64,000 nucleotides of DNA from JABDEZ01 sp965276955 (GTDB lineage Bacteria > Bacteroidota > Bacteroidia > Chitinophagales > Chitinophagaceae): NCBI GenBank assembly GCA_965276955.1, contig CBDIBP010000020.1, positions 1 to 64,000 on the forward strand, in the 5' to 3' direction. The position numbers and the translations under genes are program-made. Positions within the stretch are counted from its first letter, which is position 1, and each line of letters opens with the position of its first letter. Below the pieces are notes generated by a model. It was not told the origin of the DNA. It saw only the letters and a program-made list of their open reading frames with translations, and searched no databases. This document shows positions 9,362-17,442 of this stretch, one piece after another.

Positions 9362-9436
9362 CTTAATATTTTGATGTACACCCCCCCAAGGCTGCACATA
9401 GAATAATTGTAATTTAATCATAAAATCGATACACAA

Positions 9437-9862
9437 AGTGGGTTATTGCATGCGATATTATAACTGGTCCATTGGTATGGGATATTATAAAAACAGGAAA
9501 AGCTTTGCTATTGGCAAAGCTGTATAAAACTACAAAAAAATTGTTTTATTCCTTAGTGGGGGCAGGCAAAGCAGTACTCTCTACATACATGCGCATGTGG
9601 TGATGCCTGTAGATACGAAGATACATATTGGGAAGAGCCTGATACTCCTTTACTATACCGCTTACTATACGACTCTGCAAATAGACAAATGACAAAAAGA
9701 ACATAGCTACACTTAATATATACTAACTGAATAAAAAGGAAATGAAGTTAACAAAATGATCCTAACAATGCAAGCTTACTTTGTGCATCACTGCATGATC
9801 TACCAAGGCGTGACATTATCATAAACAGGCAGATGATTAAACCGTCTTGCATCAGGAAAAAA
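9437..9862. other. 426-bp gap between kinase and small lipoprotein
   Basis: It holds a hairpin, AGCTTTGC (9501-9508) with GCAAAGCT (9514-9521), and one open frame of 52 codons on the minus strand (listed separately). I see no recognised RNA. Confidence 0.5.
9546..9704 (-). CDS. Possible small protein, 52 residues
   Basis: ATG at 9702-9704 to TAA at 9546. The product starts MFFLSFVYLQSRIVSG and contains a His/Met cluster (HHHMRM). There is no -7 box at the expected position and I recognise no family. It may be a chance frame in the gap. Confidence 0.2.
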   Translation of the reverse strand: MFFLSFVYLQSRIVSGIVKEYQALPNMYLRIYRHHHMRMYVESTALPAPTKE

Positions 9863-10138
9863 CTAATTAGCTGTGCGACCGGCTGTACAAGCAGCTAATT
9901 GCCTTTGCCATTCTGCTTTCTCAGCATCATTAAGGTTGTTCTCATGCTGATCGCATTTTTCTCCCAATTCTTTATTGTAAGAAGGGGTATTAGCAACAGC
10001 ATTATTTACAGCGCAATCGCATGGGTTCTGATTGCTCAGATCAAAACAACTGGCCAGGGACAACAGACCTGCAGATATGACCGTATAACCTGCAACACGT
10101 GCCCATTTCATCTTCGCCATAAGAAACTTTGTGTTCAT
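9863..10138 (-). CDS. Small Cys-containing lipoprotein, unknown function
   Basis: 91 residues with a signal (KMKWARVAGYTVISAGLLSL) and a lipobox LASC at about residues 29-32. The mature part is short, with three further pairs or single Cys (CDCAVN, KCDQHE, AACTAG), which suggests disulphides in the periplasm or outer leaflet. A second Met (MAKMKW) seven codons in is an equally possible start. I do not recognise the family. Confidence 0.6.
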   Translation of the reverse strand: MNTKFLMAKMKWARVAGYTVISAGLLSLASCFDLSNQNPCDCAVNNAVANTPSYNKELGEKCDQHENNLNDAEKAEWQRQLAACTAGRTAN

Positions 10139-10350
10139 ACTAAACCTTTAGAATGCCAACAATAACGTAAAAATACAATTACCCCAAACCAAATACATAA
10201 AAACAACGTTACTTAACAAATTAAAAACAAGCGTGTATAATTTTTTATATACAAACTCGCATTACACGTTTTAACATTATTAATATTTATGAAATTAAAC
10301 ATCGCGTAATAAAACTTGTCTCATACTAAACTAAACAAAAACAAACTACT

Positions 10351-10776
10351 ATGTCATTAAGATCAGGGTATAAAATTATTGCAGCTGCTATATTGCTATC
10401 GTCTTTTACAGCACAAGCGCAGGATATGCAAACGAGGACACCGCAGGAAAGGGCGCAGAAACAAACACAGATGATGCAGAAGAAACTAAGCCTGACCGCA
10501 GACCAGGCCAAGGCTATAAGCGCCATAAACATGAGTGAAGCAAACATGATAGATAGTTTGCAACACAGCGGTGCCGATAAAAAAATGATAGGCAGGGCAC
10601 GCAAGCAAGGAATGGCTAACAAAGATGCCCAGTACCAAAGTATACTTACTGCCGACCAGTATAAGCAATACCAGGTAATGGAGGAGCAAAGAAAACAAAG
10701 AATGATGGAGCGGAGGAAGATAATGCAAAACGATGGCGGGCAAAGCAGCGGTATGGATAACACTGGTAACGACTAA
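10351..10776 (+). CDS. Spy/CpxP-like periplasmic protein with LTxxQ motifs
   Basis: 141 residues with signal peptide MSLRSGYKIIAAAILLSSFT and cleavage after AQAQ. The mature protein is helical, Gln/Met/Lys rich, with two LTxxQ-type motifs (LSLTADQAKAI and ILTADQYKQY). These are the hallmark of Spy/CpxP-like periplasmic chaperones and of related Bacteroidota proteins (DUF4890 type). It is a monocistronic unit closed by a strong shared terminator facing infC. Role as an envelope-stress chaperone is inferred from the motif only. Confidence 0.7.
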   Translation: MSLRSGYKIIAAAILLSSFTAQAQDMQTRTPQERAQKQTQMMQKKLSLTADQAKAISAINMSEANMIDSLQHSGADKKMIGRARKQGMANKDAQYQSILTADQYKQYQVMEEQRKQRMMERRKIMQNDGGQSSGMDNTGND

Positions 10777-10802
10777 TAGTATATCGCAGATATAATGCAC
10801 AA

Positions 10803-10836
10803 AAAAATGGTTGCTGAAGTATCAGCAACCATTTTT
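10803..10836. terminator. Bidirectional terminator between Spy-like gene and infC
   Basis: A perfect 15-bp stem (AAAAATGGTTGCTGA, 10803-10817; TCAGCAACCATTTTT, 10822-10836) with loop AGTA. A and T runs at both ends allow it to work for both converging genes. Confidence 0.9.
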
Positions 10837-10856
10837 ACTAAAAGATACTACCGTAA

Positions 10857-11414
10857 CTACTTTTTCTTTTTAGGTGTGAACATAGCCAGCATTCTGCGGC
10901 CTTCCATTTTAGGCATCGATTCCAGCGCACCATATTCTGCCATACGCTCTGCAAATTTCAGTAGCAGCAGCTCTCCACGCTCCTGGAACATGATAGCACG
11001 GCCTTTGAACTGTACGTAGCATTTTACTTTATTGCCATCCTGCAAGAAGTTCTCTGCATGTTTTGCTTTAAAGTCAAAATCATGGTCATCCGTATTTGGG
11101 GTGAACCTGATCTCTTTTACTTCCGATTGTTTGGCTTTTGCTTTCTGCTCTTTATCCTTCTTCTTCTTCTCATACAGGAATTTCCTGTAGTCAATGACCC
11201 TGCACACCGGTGGTACTGCATTAGGCGATATTTCCACAAGGTCCACTTCCTGATCTTGTGCAAATTTCAGCGCTTCAGCCAGCGGGTAGATGCCTGGTTC
11301 TATGCCTTCGCCTATCACGCGCACCTCTGGTGCTGTGATCTCTGTATTTAGTTTGTGTTCGTTTTGTGGTATTCTTGGTTTAAACGGGGGTCTTCCTTTA
11401 ACTCTATTCTGCAT
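10857..11414 (-). CDS. infC: Translation initiation factor IF-3
   Basis: 185 residues from ATG at 11414 (MQNRVKGRPPFKPR). The N-domain contains VRVIGEGIEPGIYPLAEAL and DLVEISPNAVPPVCRVIDYRKF, then a Lys-rich linker, then the C-domain KEIRFTPNTDDHDFDFKAKH. The C-terminus is basic (TPKKKK). IF-3 binds the 30S subunit, promotes start-codon fidelity and prevents subunit joining. It follows thrS by 77 bp on the same strand. A possible -7 box TATTTTTG lies at 11437-11444. Unusually, rpmI and rplT do not follow: a terminator and a converging gene come directly after. Confidence 0.97.
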   Translation of the reverse strand: MQNRVKGRPPFKPRIPQNEHKLNTEITAPEVRVIGEGIEPGIYPLAEALKFAQDQEVDLVEISPNAVPPVCRVIDYRKFLYEKKKKDKEQKAKAKQSEVKEIRFTPNTDDHDFDFKAKHAENFLQDGNKVKCYVQFKGRAIMFQERGELLLLKFAERMAEYGALESMPKMEGRRMLAMFTPKKKK

Positions 11415-11491
11415 TAATAATTATTAAAAATGATAACAAAAATAACGTTTTTTATTATGCAAATACTATTTGCAATTAGTTATCCTTAAAA

Positions 11492-13447
11492 TTATGCCAC
11501 AGTTGCAGGTTTACCTTTTACCTGCTCGTCCACAATGCTGTTTATCTCGTCAATGAATTCCTGCAGGGTCACGGAGCCTTTATCCCCTTCTCCATGCTTG
11601 CGCACAGCCACCATACCGTCGGTCATTTCCTTTTCACCAACTATCAGCATATATGGAACTTTCATCAGTTCAGTATCGCGTATCTTCCTGCCTATTTTCT
11701 CAGCACGGTCATCTATTTCGGCACGCACACCTGCGGCTTTCAGTTTTGCGGCTACAGTATCTGCGTATTCGGCAAACTTATCGCTGATAGGTAATATTTT
11801 CACCTGTAGCGGCGCTAACCATAACGGGAAATTTCCCGCACAGTTCTCTATCAATACCGCTATAAAACGCTCCATAGAGCCAAATGGCGCCCTATGTATC
11901 ATTACCGGCCTTTTGCGGGTATTGTCAGCATCTACATATTCCAGTTCAAAACGCTCTGGCAGGTTATAGTCTACCTGTATGGTACCCAGCTGCCAGCTGC
12001 GGCCCAGCGCATCCTTCACCATAAAGTCGAGCTTAGGACCGTAGAATGCCGCTTCGCCATATTCAACGGTAGTTCTTAGTCCTTTTGCTGCTGCGGCATC
12101 TATGATAGCCTGCTCTGCTATGGCCCAGTTCTCATCGCTGCCTATATACTTGGTGCGGTCTTCCTGATCGCGCAAAGATACCTGTGCTGTGAAATCATTA
12201 AAATCGAGCGATCTGAAAACGAACAATACGAGGTCTATCACCTTCATGAACTCGCTGCTTACCTGCTCTGGTGTACAGAACAAGTGTGCATCATCCTGAG
12301 TGAACCCACGCACACGTGTAAGGCCATGCAACTCGCCCGACTGCTCGTAGCGGTACACTGTACCAAACTCTGCTAAACGCAAAGGCAGATCCTTATAAGA
12401 TCGTGGTGATGATTTGTATATTTCGCAGTGGTGCGGGCAGTTCATGGGTTTTAGCATGAACTCTTCGCCTTCCTGCGGCGTAGTAATGGGGCGGAAACTG
12501 TCCTTACCATACTTCTCCCAGTGGCCCGATGTAACATACAATTGCTTACTGCCTATATGCGGTGTTATAACCGGGAGATAACCGGTCTCTGTTTGTGCCT
12601 TTTGCAGGAACTGCTGCAGACGTTCGCGCAGCATAGCGCCCTTTGGTAGCCATAAAGGCAACCCGCTGCCTACCTTTTCAGAGAAGGTAAATAATTCCAG
12701 CTCCTTGCCCAACTTCCTGTGGTCTCTTTTCTTTGCTTCTTCCAGCAGTACCAGATATTCTTCCAGCTCTTTCTGTGCAGGGAAGGTGATACCGTATATG
12801 CGGGTAAGCATTTTATTTTTTTCGTTACCGCGCCAGTAGGCACCAGCTATATTGGTAAGCTTTATGGCTTTTATAGTACCTGTATTGGGTATATGCGGGC
12901 CACGGCACAGGTCGGTAAAGCTGCCCTGTGTGTAGAAGGTGATAGACCCGTCTTCCAGACCTTCCAGCAGCTCCAGCTTGTACTGGTCGCCCTTTTCGGT
13001 AAAGTAGGCAACTGCTTTATCCTTGGACATATCCTGGCGCACATACTGGCTGTTGTGCTTGGCCAGCTCTTTCATCTTGTCTTCTACCTTCTTCAGCCCT
13101 TCTTCGTTAATGGTATTATCGCCCAGATCTATATCGTAATAGAAACCGCTTTCTATAGCGGGGCCTATACCCAGCTTCACACCAGGATACAGGCTTTCCA
13201 ATGCCTCGGCCATCAGGTGGGCAGAGGAGTGCCAGAAGGTGCTTTTAGCATTCTTATCGTCCCACGTCAGTAGTTTCAGGTGTGCATCGGCATTTATAGG
13301 CCGCGATGCGTCCCATACTTCACCATTCACTTCCGCAGCCAGCACCTTGCGCGCCAACCCTTCACTTATCGACTTTGCCACATCCATGGCCGATGCGCCT
13401 TGTTCGTATTCGCGCACTGCGCCATCGGGTAAGGTAATTTTTATCAT
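11492..13447 (-). CDS. thrS: Threonyl-tRNA synthetase
   Basis: 651 residues, the usual full length. Order: TGS domain (about 1-62), N2 editing domain with HSSAHLMAEAL and the SAD region (TDLCRGPHIPNTG), class II core with the zinc Cys in MNCPHHCEIY, motif 2 region (YRYEQSGELHGLTRVRGF), motif 3 (HRAPFGSMERF), and a C-terminal anticodon-binding domain. It charges tRNA-Thr and clears mischarged Ser-tRNA. It is first in a thrS-infC unit. ATG at 13447 begins MIKITLPDGAVREYEQ, the expected TGS start. Confidence 0.98.
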   Translation of the reverse strand: MIKITLPDGAVREYEQGASAMDVAKSISEGLARKVLAAEVNGEVWDASRPINADAHLKLLTWDDKNAKSTFWHSSAHLMAEALESLYPGVKLGIGPAIESGFYYDIDLGDNTINEEGLKKVEDKMKELAKHNSQYVRQDMSKDKAVAYFTEKGDQYKLELLEGLEDGSITFYTQGSFTDLCRGPHIPNTGTIKAIKLTNIAGAYWRGNEKNKMLTRIYGITFPAQKELEEYLVLLEEAKKRDHRKLGKELELFTFSEKVGSGLPLWLPKGAMLRERLQQFLQKAQTETGYLPVITPHIGSKQLYVTSGHWEKYGKDSFRPITTPQEGEEFMLKPMNCPHHCEIYKSSPRSYKDLPLRLAEFGTVYRYEQSGELHGLTRVRGFTQDDAHLFCTPEQVSSEFMKVIDLVLFVFRSLDFNDFTAQVSLRDQEDRTKYIGSDENWAIAEQAIIDAAAAKGLRTTVEYGEAAFYGPKLDFMVKDALGRSWQLGTIQVDYNLPERFELEYVDADNTRKRPVMIHRAPFGSMERFIAVLIENCAGNFPLWLAPLQVKILPISDKFAEYADTVAAKLKAAGVRAEIDDRAEKIGRKIRDTELMKVPYMLIVGEKEMTDGMVAVRKHGEGDKGSVTLQEFIDEINSIVDEQVKGKPATVA

Positions 13448-13513
13448 AAAATATCAATAATTATAACTCTTGTTATGTAGTACGAAATTAGGGAGTGTAG
13501 GGTACAATAAAAA

Positions 13514-13537
13514 ACCACCGGCGTAAAAACCGGTGGT
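13514..13537 (-). terminator. Terminator downstream of the 13.6-kb lipoprotein gene
   Basis: Stem ACCACCGG (13514-13521) pairs with CCGGTGGT (13530-13537). On the minus strand it is followed by a T run (TTTTTTATT), so it ends the lipoprotein transcript before the thrS promoter. Confidence 0.8.
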
Positions 13538-13561
13538 CGTAACATATTGTTTACCTGGTTT

Positions 13562-14062
13562 TTAATAATTGCTCATATTTACCGTTACGTCTATCGTATC
13601 GTTGATATTGTGTTTAATATCATTAGGATCTGGAACAGACGCCCAATAGTAATATTTCATCGTAAATCCACTTTGGCTAAAGTTGCTTACTGTACCTATC
13701 ACGCTTGGTGTTTCGAAGGCCAGAGTAGCATTATATATATCAAGCGTATTGCCGTTATTTATAAGGTCCCAATAAAAATTCTGAGTATTGGGTTCTGAAG
13801 CATTGCATTTGTTATTACCGGTATTTACGACACCAGCATTACCTGCACCAAAAACAAGGTAATTATCAGCTACACACCCGTTGGTAAGAAAAGTATCATT
13901 CACAACTGTTTTCAGGCCTATATTCCTGTTGGAGAATGTGGCAGAAGATATCTTCCACTTCCCAGTGCGCAACATTTGCTGCTGGGTGACCGGAGAAGTT
14001 ACCTTTGTGCAGGAAAGCGCGAACAACATAACAGCAGACAAACCGAGTATAAAATATCTCAT
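13562..14062 (-). CDS. Lipoprotein, lipocalin-like domain, unknown function
   Basis: 166 residues with a signal MRYFILGLSAVMLFAL and lipobox LSC (Cys 18). The mature part begins after a Thr/Gln linker with LRTGKWKISSATF, typical of the lipocalin-like domains in small Bacteroidota lipoproteins. Beta-rich sequence follows with two Cys (GCVADN, NKCNAS). It is monocistronic with its own terminator. The precise function and ligand are unknown. Confidence 0.6.
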   Translation of the reverse strand: MRYFILGLSAVMLFALSCTKVTSPVTQQQMLRTGKWKISSATFSNRNIGLKTVVNDTFLTNGCVADNYLVFGAGNAGVVNTGNNKCNASEPNTQNFYWDLINNGNTLDIYNATLAFETPSVIGTVSNFSQSGFTMKYYYWASVPDPNDIKHNINDTIDVTVNMSNY

Positions 14063-14220
14063 ACAGTATAAAAAAATTACCCGTAAAACTAATCAATATC
14101 TTCATGTTGCAAAAGAAAGTGTGTATTTTTTTTGATCCTATGCCCATTTGCGGCAAAAGTTCTGGCAGTTAAAACGGCGTTAAACTATATATACTATCTT
14201 TTTTCAAGTAAAAGCAAATG

Positions 14221-14228
14221 TAAATTTG
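14221..14228 (+). promoter_or_regulatory. -7 element TAAATTTG before histidine kinase
   Basis: TAAATTTG ends 6 nt before ATG 14235. This predicts a near-leaderless transcript and argues against the in-frame TTG codons upstream as starts. Confidence 0.5.
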
Positions 14229-14234
14229 TTGCAG

Positions 14235-15506
14235 ATGAAAAAAGTCTTCCCTCTTATTGTAGTACTTATCAGCCTTTCTGTATCGGGTATCATGTTCATA
14301 CAGGCATCATGGATACGCAATGCTATATCGCTGAAGCGGGAGCAGTTTCAAAGGGAGCTTGACCTGTCTCTGGGACAGGCGAAGCAACAGATACAGGATA
14401 GGTTCCTGTTGAAACAAGGGATCTTTTACCTGCGCGACGAAGCCTCGAAGCAATATGTGCTTGAAAAAGGCTTTACATCGCAGGGCTTCTCGAAAGACGA
14501 GATACAAGGTATACTGGATGGAGCGCTTAAAAAAAACAAGATCAACCAGAAGTTCGAGTTCTGTATCATCAATATTTTTAAGTACCCTATACTGGAATCG
14601 GATGGCTTTCTGGAACAGGAGATAAGCAACGCATACAAGATCAAGTTAACTCCTGACAACTCGAACCTGCAGGAAACCCTCTACATCTTTATCAATGAGG
14701 ACAAGAACTCCATTATCCGCGAAATGGGCTGGATGATCGTGGCCTCTATCTTATTTACCTCTATCATTATTTTTGCCTTCGCGCTTACGGTACGTACCCT
14801 CTTTAACCAGAAAAAACTTTCGGAGATCAAGTCGGACTTTATCAACAATATGACCCATGAGCTGAAGACGCCGCTGGCAACTATATCACTCGCCATAGAT
14901 GCGCTCACCAACGAAAAGGTGATACACGATACCGATAAGATACGGTACTACAGCGGCATGATAAAGGAAGAAAATAAGCGCATGAACAAGCAGGTGGAAA
15001 AAATACTGCAGGATGCCCGTATAGAAAGGCAGGAAATAAAACTGAACCTGCAAAGCCTGGATGCACATGAAATAATAAAACAAGTGACCGACAACCTTGC
15101 TTTGCAGATACAGGAAAAAAATGGCACCTTATCCCTGAAACTGAATGCGGCCAAGCATATGGTGAATGCGGATGAAGTGCATTTCTCCAATATCATCTTC
15201 AACCTGCTGGATAATGCTATCAAATACTCGAAAGACAACCTGCACATAGATGTAGAGACCAACAATGCAGGCAATATGCTGGCCATAAAGCTGAAAGACA
15301 ATGGTATAGGCATGAGCAAGGAGACCCAGAGCAGGATATTTGAAAAGTTTTACCGGGCACATACCGGTAATATTCACAACGTAAAAGGGTTTGGGCTCGG
15401 ACTTAGTTATGCTAAGGCTATTGTGGATGCGCACGGTGGCAAAATAAAAGTAGAAAGCATACTGGGCAAGGGCAGCACATTTACCGTTACCATACCACTT
15501 ACATAG
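14235..15506 (+). CDS. Membrane sensor histidine kinase, orphan
   Basis: 423 residues, start MKKVFPLIVVLISLSVSG chosen from the promoter. There are two membrane helices (about 4-26 and about 170-195, MIVASILFTSIIIFAFAL) around a 140-residue periplasmic sensor region. Then comes HisKA with NNMTHELKTPLATISLA (phospho-His), and an HATPase domain with NLLDNAIKYS, KDNGIGMS and GFGLGLSYAKAIV. The architecture is the RprX-like type common in Bacteroidota, where an OmpR-family regulator is normally adjacent. None is here, so its partner must lie elsewhere. The signal sensed cannot be told from sequence. Confidence 0.9.
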   Translation: MKKVFPLIVVLISLSVSGIMFIQASWIRNAISLKREQFQRELDLSLGQAKQQIQDRFLLKQGIFYLRDEASKQYVLEKGFTSQGFSKDEIQGILDGALKKNKINQKFEFCIINIFKYPILESDGFLEQEISNAYKIKLTPDNSNLQETLYIFINEDKNSIIREMGWMIVASILFTSIIIFAFALTVRTLFNQKKLSEIKSDFINNMTHELKTPLATISLAIDALTNEKVIHDTDKIRYYSGMIKEENKRMNKQVEKILQDARIERQEIKLNLQSLDAHEIIKQVTDNLALQIQEKNGTLSLKLNAAKHMVNADEVHFSNIIFNLLDNAIKYSKDNLHIDVETNNAGNMLAIKLKDNGIGMSKETQSRIFEKFYRAHTGNIHNVKGFGLGLSYAKAIVDAHGGKIKVESILGKGSTFTVTIPLT

Positions 15507-15609
15507 CTACCAGCTTATTATACATCTCTGCTTTTACAATGAAATAATTATAGAATTAAGGGACAATTAATGATAAGCTAATATTGATAGTAAAAAATCT
15601 TTTAAAAAA

Positions 15610-15641
15610 TTTGTTTTTAAAAGATCCGCTTTATATCTTTG
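15610..15641 (+). promoter_or_regulatory. Full Bacteroidota promoter (TTTG-N20-TATCTTTG)
   Basis: -33 element TTTG at 15610-15613, 20 bp spacer, -7 element TATCTTTG at 15634-15641. Both halves and the spacing fit the Bacteroidota primary-sigma consensus, the best match in the window. It drives no protein gene directly. Confidence 0.65.
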
Positions 15642-15646
15642 TATTG

Positions 15647-15738
15647 TTAAAGAAGAACGTTTCATAGTTTTTCATAAAGATGTTTTCATGGTGATAGGGT
15701 TTATAGGGGCTGGCCTGTTCTCAGGCTGGCTTTTTTTA
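15647..15738 (+). ncRNA. Candidate small RNA, about 90 nt
   Basis: The unit runs from the expected start point about 5 nt after the -7 box to the T run of the terminator. It has no ORF of useful length and matches no RNA family I know (not SRP, tmRNA or 6S by eye). The 3' part can also pair TAGGGGC (15704-15710) with GCCCCTA just past the T run, so read-through product could fold differently. The alternative is the leader of the downstream oxidoreductase gene, with attenuation. Confidence 0.45.
15708..15737 (+). terminator. Rho-independent terminator of candidate small RNA
   Basis: GGCTGGCCTG (15708-15717), loop TTCT, CAGGCTGGCT (15722-15731) form a 10-bp stem with some G-U pairs, directly followed by a T run to 15737. 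Confidence 0.75.
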
Positions 15739-15856
15739 TGCCCCTACCACATGCCTCGCCCCGTTGCATTCCTGTTGATACCGCGCCCAAACTGCAACCC
15801 GCTATAGCAAACAATTATACTGCCCCACCCTAATAAGGCCGAGCTTTGCACTGCAA

Positions 15857-16876
15857 ATGAAAACAACAATGAGAGAAGGAAAGCTGCCCATATCTGTGCT
15901 GGACCTGATGCCCGTACTGGATGGTAAAACAGCGGCAGATACATACGTGAATAGTGTGCACCTGGCACAGCAGGTAGAGCAGGAAGGCTACTGCCGCTAC
16001 TGGCTGGCCGAGCATCATAATATGGAAAGTGTGGCCAGTGCGGCTACAAGTGTACTTATAGGCCATATAGCGGGTGGTACAAATACCATACGGGTAGGCT
16101 CCGGCGGTATAATGCTGCCCAACCATGCCCCGCTGGTGATAGCAGAGCAGTTCGGCACACTGGCATCTTTATATCCGCACCGTATAGATCTTGGATTAGG
16201 TCGTGCGCCGGGTACCGACCAGGTAACCGCAGCAGCCCTGCGCCGCAACATCAGTAATGGAGGCGATTTTGTAAGAGAGATACAGGAACTGACCACTTAC
16301 CTATCTGCTGAGAACCAGAATGCCAAAGTACGCGCCATACCGGGCGAGGGCCTTGATATACCTATATGGATACTTGGGTCCAGCACCGATAGCGCTTTGC
16401 TGGCTGCCGCATTGGGCCTGCCCTATGCCTTTGCTGCACACTTTGCACCTACTTACCTGCACGATGCCATTAGGCTATATCGCCAACGTTTCCGCTCATC
16501 AGCACACCTATCGCAACCCTATGTGATGCCGTGTGTGAATGTGATAGCTGCCGATACAACAGCAGAAGCCAACCATATCGCCACCACATTTTACCAATTG
16601 GCAATGGGTATCATAACCGGCAAAAGAAGAAAGATGCAACCACCTATAGATAGCATGGATGGTGTATGGAGCCTGCAGGAAGAAGCCGCTATAAAGCAAA
16701 TGATGACCTATTCTTTTATAGGCGATGCAGCAGTTGTGGAGCGCGAACTGAATAGTTTCCTGGAGGCTACCGGGGCTGATGAGTTGATGGTGGTATCGCA
16801 CATTTACCATCCAGAAGATAAACTGAGATCATACAAGATATTGGCAGACCTGCCTTTGTATAAAGCACAAAAATAA
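15857..16876 (+). CDS. LLM-class flavin-dependent oxidoreductase
   Basis: 339 residues of the luciferase-like monooxygenase fold. It starts MKTTMREGKLPISVLDLMPV and has the typical YWLAEHHNMESVASAATSVL block followed by IRVGSGGIMLPNHAPL and DLGLGRAPGTD. These features fit the MsnO8/YhbW-like subgroup with an alkanal-monooxygenase-type TIM barrel that binds reduced FMN. The second Met (MREGKLP) could be the real start. The substrate cannot be predicted. It is a single-gene unit ended by a strong hairpin. Confidence 0.88.
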   Translation: MKTTMREGKLPISVLDLMPVLDGKTAADTYVNSVHLAQQVEQEGYCRYWLAEHHNMESVASAATSVLIGHIAGGTNTIRVGSGGIMLPNHAPLVIAEQFGTLASLYPHRIDLGLGRAPGTDQVTAAALRRNISNGGDFVREIQELTTYLSAENQNAKVRAIPGEGLDIPIWILGSSTDSALLAAALGLPYAFAAHFAPTYLHDAIRLYRQRFRSSAHLSQPYVMPCVNVIAADTTAEANHIATTFYQLAMGIITGKRRKMQPPIDSMDGVWSLQEEAAIKQMMTYSFIGDAAVVERELNSFLEATGADELMVVSHIYHPEDKLRSYKILADLPLYKAQK

Positions 16877-16877
16877 A

Positions 16878-16902
16878 GAGGTTATCCTTTGGGGATAACC
16901 TC
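16878..16902. terminator. Bidirectional terminator between oxidoreductase and FKBP genes
   Basis: GAGGTTATCC (16878-16887) and GGATAACCTC (16893-16902), loop TTTGG. The stem extends by AA/TT at its base and serves both converging genes. Confidence 0.85.
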
Positions 16903-16932
16903 TTCAAAATTCAATATAGTTGTAGTAAAGTA

Positions 16933-17367
16933 TTAGGCTATAGATATCAGCTCTACATCAAATATCAGAGTGCTGTTGGCACCTATCTCCCTGCTTACCT
17001 GCCTGTCGCCGTAACCCAGCTCAGAAGGGATGAAGAAGCGATACTTGCTGCCAGTAGCCATCAAGGGCACGCCTTCTGTCCAGCCTTTTATCACTTGGTT
17101 CAGCGGGAAGGTAGCAGGCTGGCCACGCTGCACAGAGCTATCAAATATAGTACCGTCTATCAGTGTGCCGTGGTAGTGGCAAGTTACTTTATCGCTTGCT
17201 GTTGGCTTAGGGCCATTACCTTCTGCCAATACTTCGTATTGCAGGCCGCTTGGCGTTGTGGTCACTCCTGGTTTTGCTTTGTTAGCTGCTAAAAAATCTT
17301 GTCCTGCTTTTAAGTTAGCTGCTGCTGCGTCGTTCTTCATTTTAAATAATTTATCTGCAATACCCAT
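16933..17367 (-). CDS. FKBP-type peptidyl-prolyl cis-trans isomerase
   Basis: 144 residues without a signal peptide. A short helical N-terminus (to about 45) leads into an FKBP domain: SDKVTCHYHGTLIDGTIFDSS, PLNQVIKGWTEGVPLM, YRFFIPSELGYGD and the closing strand LIFDVELISI. The active-site Tyr, Phe-Asp, Val-Ile and Trp positions are present. It resembles the C-terminal half of Mip/FkpA-type proteins but appears cytoplasmic. Likely role is proline-limited folding. It is transcribed alone. Confidence 0.92.
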   Translation of the reverse strand: MGIADKLFKMKNDAAAANLKAGQDFLAANKAKPGVTTTPSGLQYEVLAEGNGPKPTASDKVTCHYHGTLIDGTIFDSSVQRGQPATFPLNQVIKGWTEGVPLMATGSKYRFFIPSELGYGDRQVSREIGANSTLIFDVELISIA

Positions 17368-17442
17368 AATAAATGCTTATCAGGGCGCAAGTTAGCGATA
17401 AAATAAATTATTTGAGTTATTGCGAACGCTAAAGTAAGTTAG

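Larger units (their letters stand above)
15507..15856. other. 350-bp gap holding a candidate small RNA unit
   Basis: The first 100 bp are AT-rich with nothing recognisable. A complete promoter (15610-15641) and a terminator (15708-15737) then enclose about 90 nt without a good reading frame. About 100 bp lie between that and the oxidoreductase ATG. Confidence 0.5.

Noticed and set aside
15704..15747. TAGGGGC/GCCCCTA outer pairing as a riboswitch
   Set aside because: The outer arm lies past the T run, so it could only form in read-through RNA; no known riboswitch core is present.
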